Assembly (NCBI GenBank): GCA_032622095.1
Contig: CP136068.1
Span: 162,955,465 to 163,019,464 of the forward strand
DNA length: 64,000 nucleotides
Source: Siphonodentalium dalli
Taxonomy: Eukaryota; Mollusca; Scaphopoda; Gadilida; Siphonodentaliidae
Reading direction: 5' to 3'
Positions 51,524 to 63,059 of this stretch are shown one piece after another. Both the position numbers and the translations under genes were made by a program. The notes beneath the pieces are model-generated. The model saw only the letters and a program-made list of their open reading frames with translations, ran no database searches and had not been told where the DNA came from. Positions within the stretch are counted from its first letter, which is position 1; each line of letters begins with the position of its first letter.

Positions 51524-51659
51524 TAGATGGTGGCTCTATGGCGTCTGATCGGGCAGTGCCTGTTTTAGTCAATGGAGCTTGGAATCTCACTATCCACCTC
51601 TAGTCTTCTTCTTCTATTGATCTAACCGCTCTCGTAGAGCAACCACACTATACAAATGT

Positions 51660-51800
51660 GTGTATACAGTTAAACATTAAATGTTAAATAAACACAACCA
51701 CAAAATCCTCTCTGATGGACCCAAGTATCGCATCCACAAATATACAAACATTTAATGTTAAATAAACACAACCACAAAATCCTCTCCGATGGACCCAAGT
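51660..51800 (+). repeat. Short direct duplication
   Basis: ACATTTAATGTTAAATAAAC and CAAAATCCTCTC(T/C)GATGGACC occur twice, about 70 bp apart. Confidence 0.75.
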
Positions 51801-51830
51801 ATCGCATCCAGAAACAAATATGAAAGTCAT

Positions 51831-52270
51831 TCAGTTAAGAGTTTGATAATAATATGATTTTAGAAGCTGTATCCTTTGTGTGTGGAGGGTATAACACAAT
51901 CTGTCAGTTAATGATTGCAGCCTGACAATGTCATCCTTTCTTATATCCGCATCAGAACACTGCACTTGCTTCCATATATCGAGAATGGCTTGCATCTGGT
52001 CGTCATCATTTAAGGTTGTAAATAGTACACCAAATAAAGTATGATATGCATACATGATGTTTGAAAGTGCTGCATTTCGACACTGCTCCAATTTATCACA
52101 CTTTAGGATAAAGTGTTCCAAACTCTCTGGTTCCTAGCCACATAATTTACATATGCCATTGGAGGAGTTGTTCCATCGTTGCCTATTAGCCTCAAGAGAG
52201 TAGGTATTAAATAATAGTCTCAGTTGATTGGATAGTCTAGTAGTATTATATAGCGTTGATTACATATCAA
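51831..52270 (-). pseudogene. LINE (non-LTR retrotransposon) ORF2 C-terminal fragment
   Basis: Minus strand encodes RQRWNNSSNGICKLCG, a stop, then ESLEHFILKCDKLEQCR. The Cys-x2-Cys..His-x4-Cys pattern with EHFILKC is the C-terminal zinc-knuckle region of non-LTR reverse transcriptases. It continues for about 90 codons to 51831. The reverse transcriptase domain itself is absent, as expected for a 5'-truncated copy, and a TAG breaks the frame. Confidence 0.72.
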
Positions 52271-52300
52271 CTATTATAGAATATAGATGAGATTTACCAA

Positions 52301-52894
52301 CAAGCCTGCAAATAGCGTGTCACCCTTTATAGAGCCCCACATACACTGGAGCAGACGACACTCTGCAGTGCATGCTTCCATCTGTGTGAGGCTCCCTGTG
52401 GGATAAAACTTTAACATTGTTTTTTTAGGTGGATGTTTTACATTACTAATCAAGCCTGCAAATAGCGTGTCTGTCATTTGCAGAATGACGTTCCCAGAGG
52501 GTGAATTTAGTGATGCTAGCCCGCTATCAGGCTAGCATCACTAAATTCACCCTCTGGGGACGTCATTCTGCTTAGGCTGTCAACTGATATGGCAGACCTA
52601 GGATCAGATTGAAGTTCCCCAGTTGAAGTTGGTGATGTTCACCCATTGGGCACCTCAATTATGAATTTTATCTTCTGCACATTAGGGGATATAGAAACTT
52701 CATATAAGGGAAATGTAACTGAAAACAATCTTAATTTGATACTATAGATACTTCTCAGAAGATGAGGCCTAAGCAGAATGAGGTCTCCAGAGGGTGAATT
52801 TGGTGATGCTAGCCCGCTGTGCGGGATAGCATCACTAAATTCACCCTCTGGGGACCTCATTCTGCAAATGACAGACACGCTATTTGCAGGCTTG
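52301..52894. mobile_element. Family D MITE, nested copies, 8-bp target duplication
   Basis: CAAGCCTGCAAATAGCGTGT at left and inverted at right, with TTTACCAA at 52293-52300 and 52895-52902. Contains a second copy starting at about 52451 and a GAGCCCCACATACAC stem. Confidence 0.9.
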
Positions 52895-52904
52895 TTTACC
52901 AAAC

Positions 52905-54085
52905 CTAACAAGCTATTCCTGATTCATTGTTTTTAAGATCAGATAAGATAAATTTTATTTAAAAGTCGGGGGTAAAAACATTATACAAACACAAGCTCTG
53001 AAGAACTTTCGATCGACTGTGCTGTTGAATTCTAATAGTATGGGCCAACGTCACTTCCCAGGACTGATCAACTGAATTGTAACATAAGATATAATGAAAA
53101 CCAATAAAATGTTTATTAAACATTTTTAATATATATGTAAAACAAAAAAAAACTCATAAAAGTCGTTTATTAGCCACGCGTCGGCCTCAACCACCGAACA
53201 GCCACACGTCGGCCTCAACCACCGAACAAAGAAGGCTTCAGATGACACAGTGGAACAGACTCCTAATGATCAAATATATAAGCTCTAGAGAAATTAAAAC
53301 AAGCTGATTTTATCTATATATTTACCCCCCCCCCCCCCCCCCAGACTGGTCCTCAGTACAAGCCACTCCAGTTTTAATACCGATTAGGTCTTACAAATCC
53401 CATTTCTAACTGAACACCTAAAAAGTAAGTCCCCCCCCCTCTCATATAATACCCTGTATCTCCTGTGTTATTCATCCGATCGTATTGAAATTTCGAAAAA
53501 ATTTGAGAACATGGTAAATGAAAATTAATTATCACTTTCTACCGCTTTCTAACCTTCTTTTGAATGTCGCTTGATTTGATTGATGAAAGTGTGATTAAGA
53601 ACTTTGACGCTCAACAGAATTGGGTGTTGATGGGTTAGCTGAGTGATGAGTGTTGGTTAAGGGTCATCACACTTATAACTGCGTGGGATTTTCTTGAACC
53701 TGAATCAGTTCTCATTCTGTGGGAATTTAGGGTCATCATTCTGAACATTGTCCCATATGGCGGACCAATTAAGGGATGCTGCCATAGATTTGTTGGAAGC
53801 AAACACCTCTGTAATGCATGTCACTCGTAGAATGGGTTGGATTCAAACACCTCTGTAATGCATGTCACTCATAGAATGGGTTGGATTCAAACACCTCTGT
53901 AATGCATGTCACTCGTAGAATGTTTTTTTTTTCACAGAATGCGATATTTAACTTCCATAATGTGCTGCATTTATCATGTTTTCAATTTGGTCAAAATATC
54001 AATATAATCGGATGAATATAAGGGGGTGTGGTGATGGTGATTTGTATAGATAACACCTTAAAGAACTATAACATTCATTTCTAAA
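52905..54085. other. Intergenic, small repeats only
   Basis: CACGTCGGCCTCAACCACCGAAC twice at about 53175-53225, C-runs at 53327-53342 and 53432-53440. No gene seen. Confidence 0.5.
53805..53935 (+). repeat. About 48-bp minisatellite, 3 units
   Basis: CAAACACCTCTGTAATGCAT then GTCACTCGTAGAATGGGTTG, three near-identical units. Confidence 0.9.
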
Positions 54086-54089
54086 CGAG

Positions 54090-54455
54090 CTATTGGTGGG
54101 CTAGCATCACAAATTCACCCTCTGGGGACCTAATTCTGCTTAGGTCTGAACTGTTATTGGAGACCTAGGATCAGATTGAAGTTCCCCAGTTGAAGTTGGT
54201 GATGTTTACCCATTAGTCACCTCGATTATGCATTTTATTGTCTGCAAATTAGGGGATATAGAAACTGAACAGAAGGGAAAAAGTAACTAAAACAATGATT
54301 AATTTGAGACTATAGATACTTCTCAGAAGATGCGGCCTAAACAGAATGAGGTCCAAAGAGTGTGAGTTTGATGATGATAGCCCGCTGTGCAGGGTAGCTA
54401 TCATCACTAAATTCACCCTCTGGATACCTCATTCTGCATATGTCAGACACACTAA
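54090..54455. mobile_element. Family D MITE, left-truncated
   Basis: GGCTAGCATCACAAATTCAC, the central CAGTTGAAGTTGGTGATGTT, and the end CACCCTCTGGATACCTCATT..GTCAGACACACTAAATC. Confidence 0.78.
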
Positions 54456-54481
54456 ATCCTGTGTTGATTATATATAAACTA

Positions 54482-54662
54482 CAGTAATGCCCTAATTAAT
54501 CGACTCCCTAACCACAGCAGAATTATGAGTAAGTTTTCAGGATTTAGTCGGAAATATGGCTGCTTTCCGATGAATGGCAATAAGCCATATTTCTGACTAA
54601 ATCCTGAAAAGTTACCCATAATTCTGCTGTGGTTTGGGAGTCGATTAATTAGGGCATTACTG
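54482..54662. mobile_element. Family G palindromic MITE, TA-flanked
   Basis: CAGTAATGCCCTAATTAATC and its complement; arms asymmetric at the loop (a 30-bp deletion in the left arm). TA on both sides. Confidence 0.88.
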
Positions 54663-54664
54663 TA

Positions 54665-56268
54665 TAGATGATATTTGCCAGACCTGATTAGCTAAGCTAT
54701 TCCTGAATCATTGTTTTTGTGCTGTTGATTTCAGGTTTGGTACCATGTGTTTGCAGGTTGGTCAGGCGAGGAGCAATGCATCAGAAAGTAGTTATAAATC
54801 AGCTCGCACTAGTCACATATCAACAATAGGAGATGTCAAGAAAAGCAATAACAAAAATAATCCACCAAATAACATGATTATAGGAATTAATCACTTGAAT
54901 ATCACAAACAATCATACAATCAGATACAAAGACAATTTAATTGTGTGTCTGAAGGTTTTTCCATGTTAATGATACTAGAAAATCTCAATATCACACAAAT
55001 GTTGAAAGGCATTGATAATTAATTAGCCAGGTGTATATGTGAATATATGTCGCACCCAGGTATTGACAGTTTATAATGTTAAATATATATGGCAGGAAAC
55101 TGTTACCCAGTTTCTAAGCCAAGGAACATCCAGTTTCTAAGTACATGCAGTTTTGACAAATTCTTGAAATGCAGCATCTCATACCGTTGGATTTACACTA
55201 TCTAACACATATTATCATTAAAAAATTATGGTTACGATTTGATGGTTTAGCCCACTAACTATAATATTATAATCCGTCAAAGCTTGAAACCTGAATAGCT
55301 AGGAACAGCTGAATAGTTTTCATTGTACTCAGTTTCTAGAATAACAAATTTCATTTAAGAATCGGTATTTATAATAAAAAATATAACACAAGGTCTGTGA
55401 GATTTTGACCAACTGAATGGACATTTGTGGAGAACATGAACCAATATGGAAAAACCACCATCTACCATCCTACAATATGGTCAATGAATTGTCTGTTATA
55501 AGATGTTATAGTCTGTTCAAGTCTGTCCGAGAAACAATGAATTGTCTGTTATAAGATTTTATAGTCTGTTCAGGTCTGTCCGAGAAACAATGAATTGTCT
55601 GTTATAAGATTTTATAGTCTGTTCAGGTCTGTCCGAGAAACAGGAAATTGAACATGGCCTTAGCTTAGTATTGGAACTCAGATGAAAAACATGAAACACA
55701 TTAACGGCACATTAACTGCCCCTTAACAGCACATTAACTGCACGTTAACTGCACATTGATGGCACATTAACTGCACATTAAAGTCACAGATATATGCATA
55801 GTGCTGAATTTATAGCAAGCAAATAATCGGAATTAGAATAGGCCATCGGCCGATAATAGCCTATCTGTTAACAATCACCAGTCAGGGTTATACATTGTAT
55901 TTTGTCAATTGTCAAAATGTCTGTATACAAAATCACAGCCAGGAACATGCATCACTAATATAATCACTGAACCTTCACTTCAGACGTTCAATAACTGTAT
56001 ATGGAACTCATGTAGTGGATGAGCTATATATTTGTTGCAGGAATTATTGTACTTAGGAGTGAAATGGATCATGTGCATTTTAAGAACATCTATTAAATGG
56101 TTGACGTGCGTTTTATGTTCAAAATCTAGGCACATTCGAAACCTATTTTCCTTGTAAATTTCAGATATAAAGATGAGTTTTTAATGATAACTAATGTTTT
56201 AATGTGCATTGTGAATTTCCACAGCTCATGTACACGTTTATCCCGTCATAAAAACGTTTATATGTGTT
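54665..56268. other. Intergenic, no gene supported
   Basis: A frame at 54745-54969 is preceded by GTTGATTTCAG but has no known domain. 55700-55785 repeats CACATTAACTGC. AT-rich otherwise. Confidence 0.45.
55484..55640 (+). repeat. 53-bp minisatellite, 3 units
   Basis: AATGAATTGTCTGTTATAAG then ATTTTATAGTCTGTTCAGGT and CTGTCCGAGAAAC, three units. Confidence 0.9.
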
Positions 56269-56272
56269 TTAA

Positions 56273-56655
56273 CCCTTTACCCAACAAACCGGCCAAATAA
56301 AGCTTCAACAGCCTAAAATATCTTCGGTCTGTCTCAATAGAACCATACAAATATGGATATCATTGGAACCGGCTCCTTGACCACATTGTGATAGTTACAG
56401 TTATGCCCTGTGCCAATGCATTCTCTTATATATGCGAGTCGACCATAGGTCGCCTCGCATATATAAGAGAATGCATTGGCCTAAAAAAACCTTTTTTTTT
56501 AACACTTTTTACCATTTTTTCTTACATTCTTTAACAATTTTATAATTTTTAATGTGTTAAGCCAATGCATTCTCTTATATATGCGAGGCGACCTATGGTC
56601 GACTCGCATATATAAGAGAATGCATTGGCACAGGGCCGTTCTGTTGGGTAAAGGG
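56273..56655. mobile_element. piggyBac-type MITE, subtype B, TTAA-flanked
   Basis: CCCTTTACCCAACAAACCGG to TGTTGGGTAAAGGG with TTAA at 56269-56272 and 56656-56659. Both hairpins intact. Confidence 0.9.
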
Positions 56656-56659
56656 TTAA

Positions 56660-56947
56660 ACAAATTAAAATCAAAACTGCTTTGGGTTAGAGACTTGATT
56701 GGTGACGTTGGTTCTGAGTCTTGAAAAGAGCTTGATTGTATTAAATGTATGCTGTAACTTGGTGCGACATTGAAAGCTTGAAGTTTACGTTCAACAGAGT
56801 CGTAGGCTCCTATCGATCTCTCCAGCGAGAGATGATGGAAACGGTTATCTTGGTTGGCAGCCCTAGATGTTAACATGGGATATATTGTGCGGCTCTCTAC
56901 CCAATCAACTATGCTGTTTTTGACTGGATGCCAGAATAATCAAAGTT
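56660..56947. other. Spacer between MITEs
   Basis: The reverse frame 56499-56876 runs from here into the MITE and has no domain; not called. Confidence 0.4.
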
Positions 56948-57314
56948 AAAGACATATTATGTACTTGTTCGGGTGCGTGAAACTGATAAGTTAGTATCCA
57001 GGCGCTATGCCAACTGGAGGGATGTACCATTCTACTAACATCTCCGAAAATCTGAAGCAAATCGACCGTACCACTCCATATAAAACATCGTCTGAACTAC
57101 GTTCAAATGTAAATATTTACTACTCGATTCGGGATGCATCTATCGGCGATAAATTAACGAAAACGATTTCGCCATACTGCATTTAATTAATATAAAAGAA
57201 TAATGGTGTGTGTTGTCAATTTGGAGATAATATTTGTAAAAATTACTACTTTGAACAAGATTATTCTCCATTTATATTTGATCACCCTACCGGAGTGTTT
57301 CACATCACTTTGAG
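56948..57314 (+). mobile_element. MITE family E
   Basis: TTAAAGACATATTATGTACT to GGAGTGTTTCACATCACTTT. Lacks the CGAGAGTCACTG block seen in the other copies. Confidence 0.83.
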
Positions 57315-57419
57315 AGATAACAAGTGACAAAGTATTTCCTGCATGCGATTATAGGATTTGATAAAAACAAATAATAGTTCTTGAAAATTGAATATTATGG
57401 CTGCAGTTGAAGTGTTTAA

Positions 57420-57830
57420 CCATTTACCCAACAAAACGGCCAAAAACGCCCAAATAAAGCTTCAACAGCCTAAAATATCTTCGGTCTGTCTCAATAACAC
57501 CATACAAATATGGATATCATTAAAACCGGCTCATTGACCACATTGTGATGGTTACAGTTATTCCCTGTGCCAATGCATTCTCTTATATATGCGAGTCGAC
57601 CATAGGTCGCCTCGCATATATAAGAGAATGCATTGGCATTTTCTTTAACACTTTTTACCATTTTTTCTTACATTATTTAACAATTATATAATTTTTTTTC
57701 TACATTCTTTGACAATTTAATCATTTTTAAAATGTGTTAAGCCAATGCATTCTCTTATATATGCGAGGCGACCTATGGTCGACTCGCATATATAAGAGAA
57801 TGCATTGGCACAGGGCCGTTCTGTTGGGTA
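57420..57830. mobile_element. piggyBac-type MITE, subtype B, right end worn
   Basis: TTAA at 57416 then CCATTTACCCAACAAAACGG; right end TGTTGGGTAAATAATGC has lost the GGGTTAA. Both hairpins intact. Confidence 0.85.
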
Positions 57831-57982
57831 AATAATGCTTGAATTTTGTTATTGAATATGTAGAAAAAATAAACATCAAACAATTAAAATATACAGGAAT
57901 GGCTCCTGGTTTATGTTATAACTGGAAAATATTTAGAAAGAATTGGGGAAAATTTAATCTCAAAGATGGTCTATCTCTTCCT

Positions 57983-58087
57983 TTAGCCCTTTCGTGATGG
58001 GGGCTGCGCTGGCGCAACATTAAAGACCCTGTGCCAATGCATTCTCTTATATATGCGAGTCGACCATAGGTCGCCTCACATATATAA
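57983..58087. mobile_element. piggyBac-type MITE subtype C, left end only
   Basis: TTAGCCCTTTCGTGATGGGG, GCGCAACATTAAAGACCC, then one hairpin arm pair that stops at CACATATATAAGG, where a 50-bp satellite begins. Confidence 0.8.
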
Positions 58088-58090
58088 GGC

Positions 58091-58440
58091 GGGTCAGTAT
58101 CCCATATATTATGTCAGCCCCGTGGGTGAATACATTTGTCGGGTCAGTATCCCATATATTATGTCAGCCCCATGGGTGAATACATTTGTCGGGTCAGTAT
58201 CCCATATATTATGTCAGCCCCATGGGTGAATACATTTGGCGGGTCTGTATCCCATATATTATGTCAGCACCATGGGTGAATACATTTGGCGGGTCTGTAT
58301 CCCATATATTATGTCAGCACCATGGGTGAATACATTTGGCGGGTCTGTATCCCATATATAATGTCAGCACAGTGGGTGAATACATTCGGAGGGTCGGTAT
58401 CCCATATATTATGTAAGCCCCATGGGTAAATACATTTGCA
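58091..58440 (+). repeat. 50-bp satellite, 7 units
   Basis: GGGTCAGTATCCCATATATT then ATGTCAGCCCCATGGGTGAA and TACATTTGTC. Unit starts at 58091, 58141, 58191, 58241, 58291, 58341 and 58391. It joins directly to a broken hairpin MITE. Confidence 0.93.
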
Positions 58441-58672
58441 AATATACTGAGTATTTTAAGTACTAATTAAATTATTCTGGATAGCCAATCATCCAGTGGT
58501 GCAAACAGTTTTTCATGCAGAGCTATATAAATGGGGGCGGCCATTTGGTCAGTTTATAATGACGTCATTAAAAAGTGTACACCGAACTTCACACACACCA
58601 CTATATATATAGCTAATTCATACCAATTCTTCACATTTGATGCATGTTGTCTTTTTGAAAGTGCGACTGAAA

Positions 58673-59085
58673 CAAGCCCGAGTTTAGTGTGCCTGTCATT
58701 TGCAGAATGAGGTCCCCAGAGAGTGATTTTAGTGACAGTGGGCTAGCATCACCATATTCACCCTCTTCTGCATGGCCTCATCTGCTATGGGAGCCATAGA
58801 CTCAGATTGAAGTTCCAAAATGGTGAATATTGTGGTGTACACCCATTGCGAACCTCGATTATGCCAATTTGAGAATAGAGAAACTAAACTAAAAAAGAAA
58901 TAGAATCTAAGTTTTTATAGAAATTATATAATAAAGAAACTTTCCAGAGAAGATGAGACCTAAGCAGAATGAGGTCCTCAGAGGGTGAATTTAGTGATGC
59001 TAGCCTGCTATGTGGGATAGCATCACTAAATTCACCCTCTGGGAACCTCATTCTGAAAATGACACGCACACTAAACTCAGACTTG
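58673..59085. mobile_element. Family D MITE, 8-bp target duplication
   Basis: CAAGCCCGAGTTTAGTGTGC and inverted partner, with GACTGAAA at 58665-58672 and 59086-59093. Confidence 0.9.
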
Positions 59086-59113
59086 GACTGAAAGTGGCAT
59101 TGTGTAAAATTTT

Positions 59114-59200
59114 AACATTATAAACCTCAGTCTACACATAATCATTATAAACCTCAGTCTACACATAATCATTATAAACCTCAGTCTACACATAATCATT
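59114..59200 (+). repeat. 27-bp minisatellite, 3 units
   Basis: CATTATAAACCTCAGTCTAC plus ACATAAT, three units. Confidence 0.9.
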
Positions 59201-59215
59201 CAGTAGCCTGATTTT

Positions 59216-59755
59216 GCAACCAGGGACAAGCTTTGAGGTTTCGAATTGAGACAAGTCACTTCTCCCTATTTGATTGTTAACAAGCCTTGAAATAGTGTGT
59301 CTGTCATTTGCAGAATGAGGTCCCCAGATGGTGAATTTAGTGATGCTACCCCGCATAGTGGGCTAGCATCACCAAATTCACCCTCTGGGGACCTCATTCT
59401 GCTTACACCTCAGCAGAATGAGGTTCCCAGAGGGTGAATTTGGTGATGCTAGCCCGCTATGCAGGGTAGCATCACTAAATTCACCCTCTGGGAACCTCAA
59501 TCTGCAAATGACAGACACACTATTTCAAGGCTTGACCAGGGACCAGCTTTGAGGTTCCAAATTGAGACAAGTCACTTCTCCCTATTTGATTGTTAACAAG
59601 CCTTGAAATAGTGTGTCTGTCATTTGCAGAATGAGGTCCCCAGAGGGTGAATTCAGTGATGCTACCCTGCATAGCGGGCTAGCATCACCAAATTCACCCT
59701 CTGGGAACCTCATTCTGCAAATGACAGACACACTATTTCAAGGCTTGATTGTTAA
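59216..59755. mobile_element. Two family D MITEs in a tandem duplication
   Basis: ACCAGGGAC(A/C)AGCTTTGAGG..GATTGTTAA followed by a family D element occurs twice (elements 59280-59535 and 59597-59747). The second is flanked by ATTGTTAA on both sides (59589-59596, 59748-59755). The frame 59613-59843 is a shadow of the palindrome. Confidence 0.88.
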
Positions 59756-59759
59756 TGAA

Positions 59760-60120
59760 GTGGACTGTTATCAAGGATTCATACTGGCTCAAGTTCAATG
59801 TTACTTACTCGAATTTAAATTTAAACAGTACTCTATTTCGTGAAAATAATTGACTATTTGATCAGTACATTTCTTCCATCATATATGTAACTCATGAACA
59901 TGTGACCATCTAATTTTCCACCGTGGTTTGGAATAAATTCAGGAGTCATACTGGATTAAGTTCAATGTATCTTACTCAAATTTAAATTTAAACAGTACTA
60001 ATTTTTGTGAATATAATTGTCTATTTGATCAGTCCAATCTTCCATCATATATATATAACTCATGAACATGTGACCCTGTAATTTTCCACCGTGGTATGGT
60101 ATAAATTCAGGAGTCAAACT
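59760..60120 (+). repeat. About 180-bp tandem duplication
   Basis: TCATACTGG(C/A)T.AAGTTCAATGT to CCACCGTGGT(T/A)TGG(A/T)ATAAATTCAG occurs twice in a row. Confidence 0.85.
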
Positions 60121-60630
60121 AATTTTTGCTCAGTTTTAAATTTGCGAAATAGTACTGCGCGAATTTAAATATGAGTAAGGGTACATCGCAACATTAATAC
60201 CAATCTATGATCCAATAATATTATGCAATAAAATAGCACATTTATAAAATTATTATAATAAGTAAGGACACAATTATAATCACTAGGGGAAGCTTTCTAC
60301 TGGAAAATAACCAGAAAAGTACAGCACTGGTACAATGATTGTGTTTAAAAAAAATCATGTTTGTGTTTTTTTTAAATCTTAGTATGTTATTTCAGCAAAA
60401 TTGGTGATGATGGTTTCAAAGATGGCTGCCAAAATAGGCAAACATCTCCTTGTGATAAGGATGGCCATTTTGACAGTCATCTTGGTTTTACCTGAATTTC
60501 TCAAATTCCTCAAGGCTGCCAGCATTCTTAAGAAAGGTGCCATAGACTGTGATAGACCACCGGAATCCGCTGAGAAAAACACTTTATATGCTGAAACACA
60601 CATGTACATTGGTGATCGGTTGCATTGATT
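60121..60630. other. Intergenic; short frames of unknown nature
   Basis: Both strands are open for 75-86 codons at 60379-60639. No domain recognised; the CAAGATGGC(T/C) and AAAATAGGC words are common in dispersed repeats. Confidence 0.4.
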
Positions 60631-60634
60631 CACT

Positions 60635-60915
60635 GTCATTTAAGTTTCCTCATACAGTCGAGGTACCTCACTGTTAGTCAAAGTGCTTCAGTTAGCTAAG
60701 GTACATCAGTCGGTTGCATTGAATCACTGTCATTTTAGTTTCCTCATACAGTCGAGGTACCTCACTGTTAGTCAAAGTGCTTCAGTTAGCTAAGGTGCAT
60801 CAGTCGGTTGCATTGAATCACTGTCGGTAAAGTTGCCTCATACAGTCAAGGTACCTCACGGTTTGTCAAAGTGCTTCAGTTAGATAAGGTACATCAGTCG
60901 GTTGAAGTGCCTCAC
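60635..60915 (+). repeat. About 94-bp minisatellite, 3 units
   Basis: GGTTGCATTGAATCACTGTC..TCATACAGTCGAGGTACCTC..AAAGTGCTTCAGTTAGCTAA, three units with few changes. Confidence 0.88.
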
Positions 60916-60974
60916 CATTGGTTAAGTTGCATCACAGACAAATGAAATACCACAAAGATTGTGGGGCTGCATCC

Positions 60975-61480
60975 AGCCTTAACATATGGTGCCGGACATT
61001 TGCAGAATGAGGTCTCCAGAGGGTGAATTTAGTGACAATGCCTCACAAGGTGGGCTAGCTCATCTTTCATCCTCTGGGGGCCTCATTCTGCACAGACTCA
61101 TCTGCTATGGGAGACAAAGACTGAGCTTAAGATTGCCAGATGGTGAAGATGATGATGTGCACCCATTGGGCACCTCAATTATCATTGTGTCCTCTGACAA
61201 TTTGGGGGATACAGAGAAACTAAACTAAAAAAGAAAATTTAAAACTTGTTAATTTGATAATACAAATAATTTCCAGAGAAGATGAGGCCTAAGCATAATG
61301 AGGTACCCAGAGGATGAATTTGGAGATGCTAGCCCGCTATGTAGGGGGTAGCATCACTTAATTCACCCTCTGGGGACCTCATTCTGCAAATGTTCAGCAC
61401 CATATTTTCAGGCCTGTGAACTGTGATGCTAGCCTGCTGTAAATTCACCCTCTGGGGACCTCATATTTTCAGACCTAACT
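60975..61480. mobile_element. Family D MITE, longer variant plus fragment
   Basis: CAGCCTTAACATATGGTGCC and inverted CAGGCCTGAAAATATGGTGC enclose the usual GAGGGTGAATTTAGTGA arms; a short extra fragment (GATGCTAGCCTGCTG..GACCTCATATTTTCAGACCT) follows. Confidence 0.8.
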
Positions 61481-61682
61481 GCATCAGTCAGTTGAGTTGC
61501 ATCACAGAAGGTTGAGTTGCATCACAGAAGGTTTAGGGTCCATCACAGTCGGTTGAGATGCCATATCCATTTCTTACAGACGTGGTCGAATCTGTGTGAA
61601 ATCCACTGTTGCTCCAACAGGTCATATCTCTCCTTACTTAGAAACAGCGGCTTCCCTCGCCTGTGTAAATAAAAGACAGAAT

Positions 61683-62041
61683 CAAGTCTGAGTTTAGTGT
61701 GCCTGTCATTTGCAGAATGAGGTTCCCCAAAGGGTGAATTTAGTGACACTATCCCACAAAGTGGGCTAGCATCACCGAATTCACCCTCTTAGGACCTCAT
61801 TCTGCATGGCCTCATCTGCCAATTTGAGGATATAGAGAAACTAAACTAAAAAAAAAATAGAATCTAACTTTCCATAGAAATTTTATAATAAAGAAACTTT
61901 CTAGAGAAGATGCGGCCTAAGCAGAATGAGGTCCCCAGAAGGTAAATTTAGTGATGGTAGCCCGCTATGGGGGATAGCTTCACTAAATTCACCCTCTCGG
62001 AACATCATCTGCAAATGACAGGCACACTAAACTAAGGCCTG
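61683..62041. mobile_element. Family D MITE, 8-bp target duplication
   Basis: CAAGTCTGAGTTTAGTGTGC and inverted partner with GACAGAAT at 61675-61682 and 62042-62049. Confidence 0.88.
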
Positions 62042-62093
62042 GACAGAATCACAGGGTAAAAAATTAAGCAAAAAATAATTTAATTTTTAACTT

Positions 62094-62473
62094 AAAGACA
62101 CGTTATATACTTGTTCGGGTGCGTTAAACTGATAAGTTAGTATTCAGGCGCTATATGACAACTGGAGGAATATAGCATTCTACTACATCGCCGAAAATTT
62201 GAAGCAAATCGACCATACCAATCCATAGAAAACATCGTCAGAACTACGCTCAATTGTAAATATTTACTACTCGATTTGGGACGCATCTATCGGCGATAAA
62301 TTAACGAAAACGATTTCGCCATCGAGAGTCACTGCATTTAATTCATATATAAAAATGACTGCTGTGTGTTGTTGTCAATTTGGATATAATATTTGTAAAA
62401 AATAGTACTTTGAACAAGATTATTCTCCATTTCTATTTGATCACCATACCGGAGTGTTTCACATCACTTTAAT
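62094..62473 (+). mobile_element. MITE family E, full length
   Basis: TTAAAGACACGTTATATACT to GGAGTGTTTCACATCACTTTAA. It is followed by the same flanking repeat (GTTCAACCAACGACCATTGG) seen beside the copy at 38386. Confidence 0.82.
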
Positions 62474-62966
62474 CAAAACATTGCTGTTTTTCGTAGAATG
62501 CAAATGACGTTTCATGTGTTTTTGACATTACCATCGGAAATTAACCAGTTCATTTCAAAAGACATATGTAGATGTCTGATAATGTAAATTGAATAGAAAT
62601 AATTAACTAATCGACAGGAGGCTATCACTTTCTTTACTAAATACTCATTGACGAGTAGTTATCCCTTAGGGAATGATCAAATAATAAGTTCAACCAACGA
62701 CCATTGGCAATTTAGTGAACTTATTATCTGAACATGTCCCACCAATCAAATGAATAGGATTAATACTTCTGCACTTTATATTGTTGGTCATCTGCTCATA
62801 TTCCTCAACACCCCTCCAGATGAATAATAGACCCTTCCAATGTATACTTTTATAACTGATGGAAGAATTCATTTAGTAAAGAATGGGTTAAATAAAAAAA
62901 AATTAAAATGAAGGAAATTTCTTCATACCTTCCATGACATGTTAAATCTATATCTATATTTGCGAA

Positions 62967-62967
<1 letters not shown>

Positions 62968-62997
<30 letters not shown>

Positions 62998-62998
62998 G
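62968..62998 (+). repeat. (TGTC)n microsatellite
   Basis: About seven TCTG units, at the start of the satellite-like region that runs to the window end. Confidence 0.92.
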
Positions 62999-63059
62999 TT
63001 CTATAGAAATTCACAGGGGACCATCTAGATGATGCCAAATGGGTCTACTAGGAGTAGCT

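Noticed and set aside
54745-54969. 74-codon frame after a GTTGATTTCAG acceptor-like site
   Set aside because: No domain and no partner exon found; Asn-rich AT-driven composition.
56499-56876. 125-codon minus-strand frame
   Set aside because: Starts in spacer and runs into a hairpin MITE; the C-terminal part equals frames in other MITE copies.
60379-60639. Open frames on both strands, 75 and 86 codons
   Set aside because: No known domain; two-strand openness and repeat-like words make coding unlikely, though a dispersed repeat is possible.
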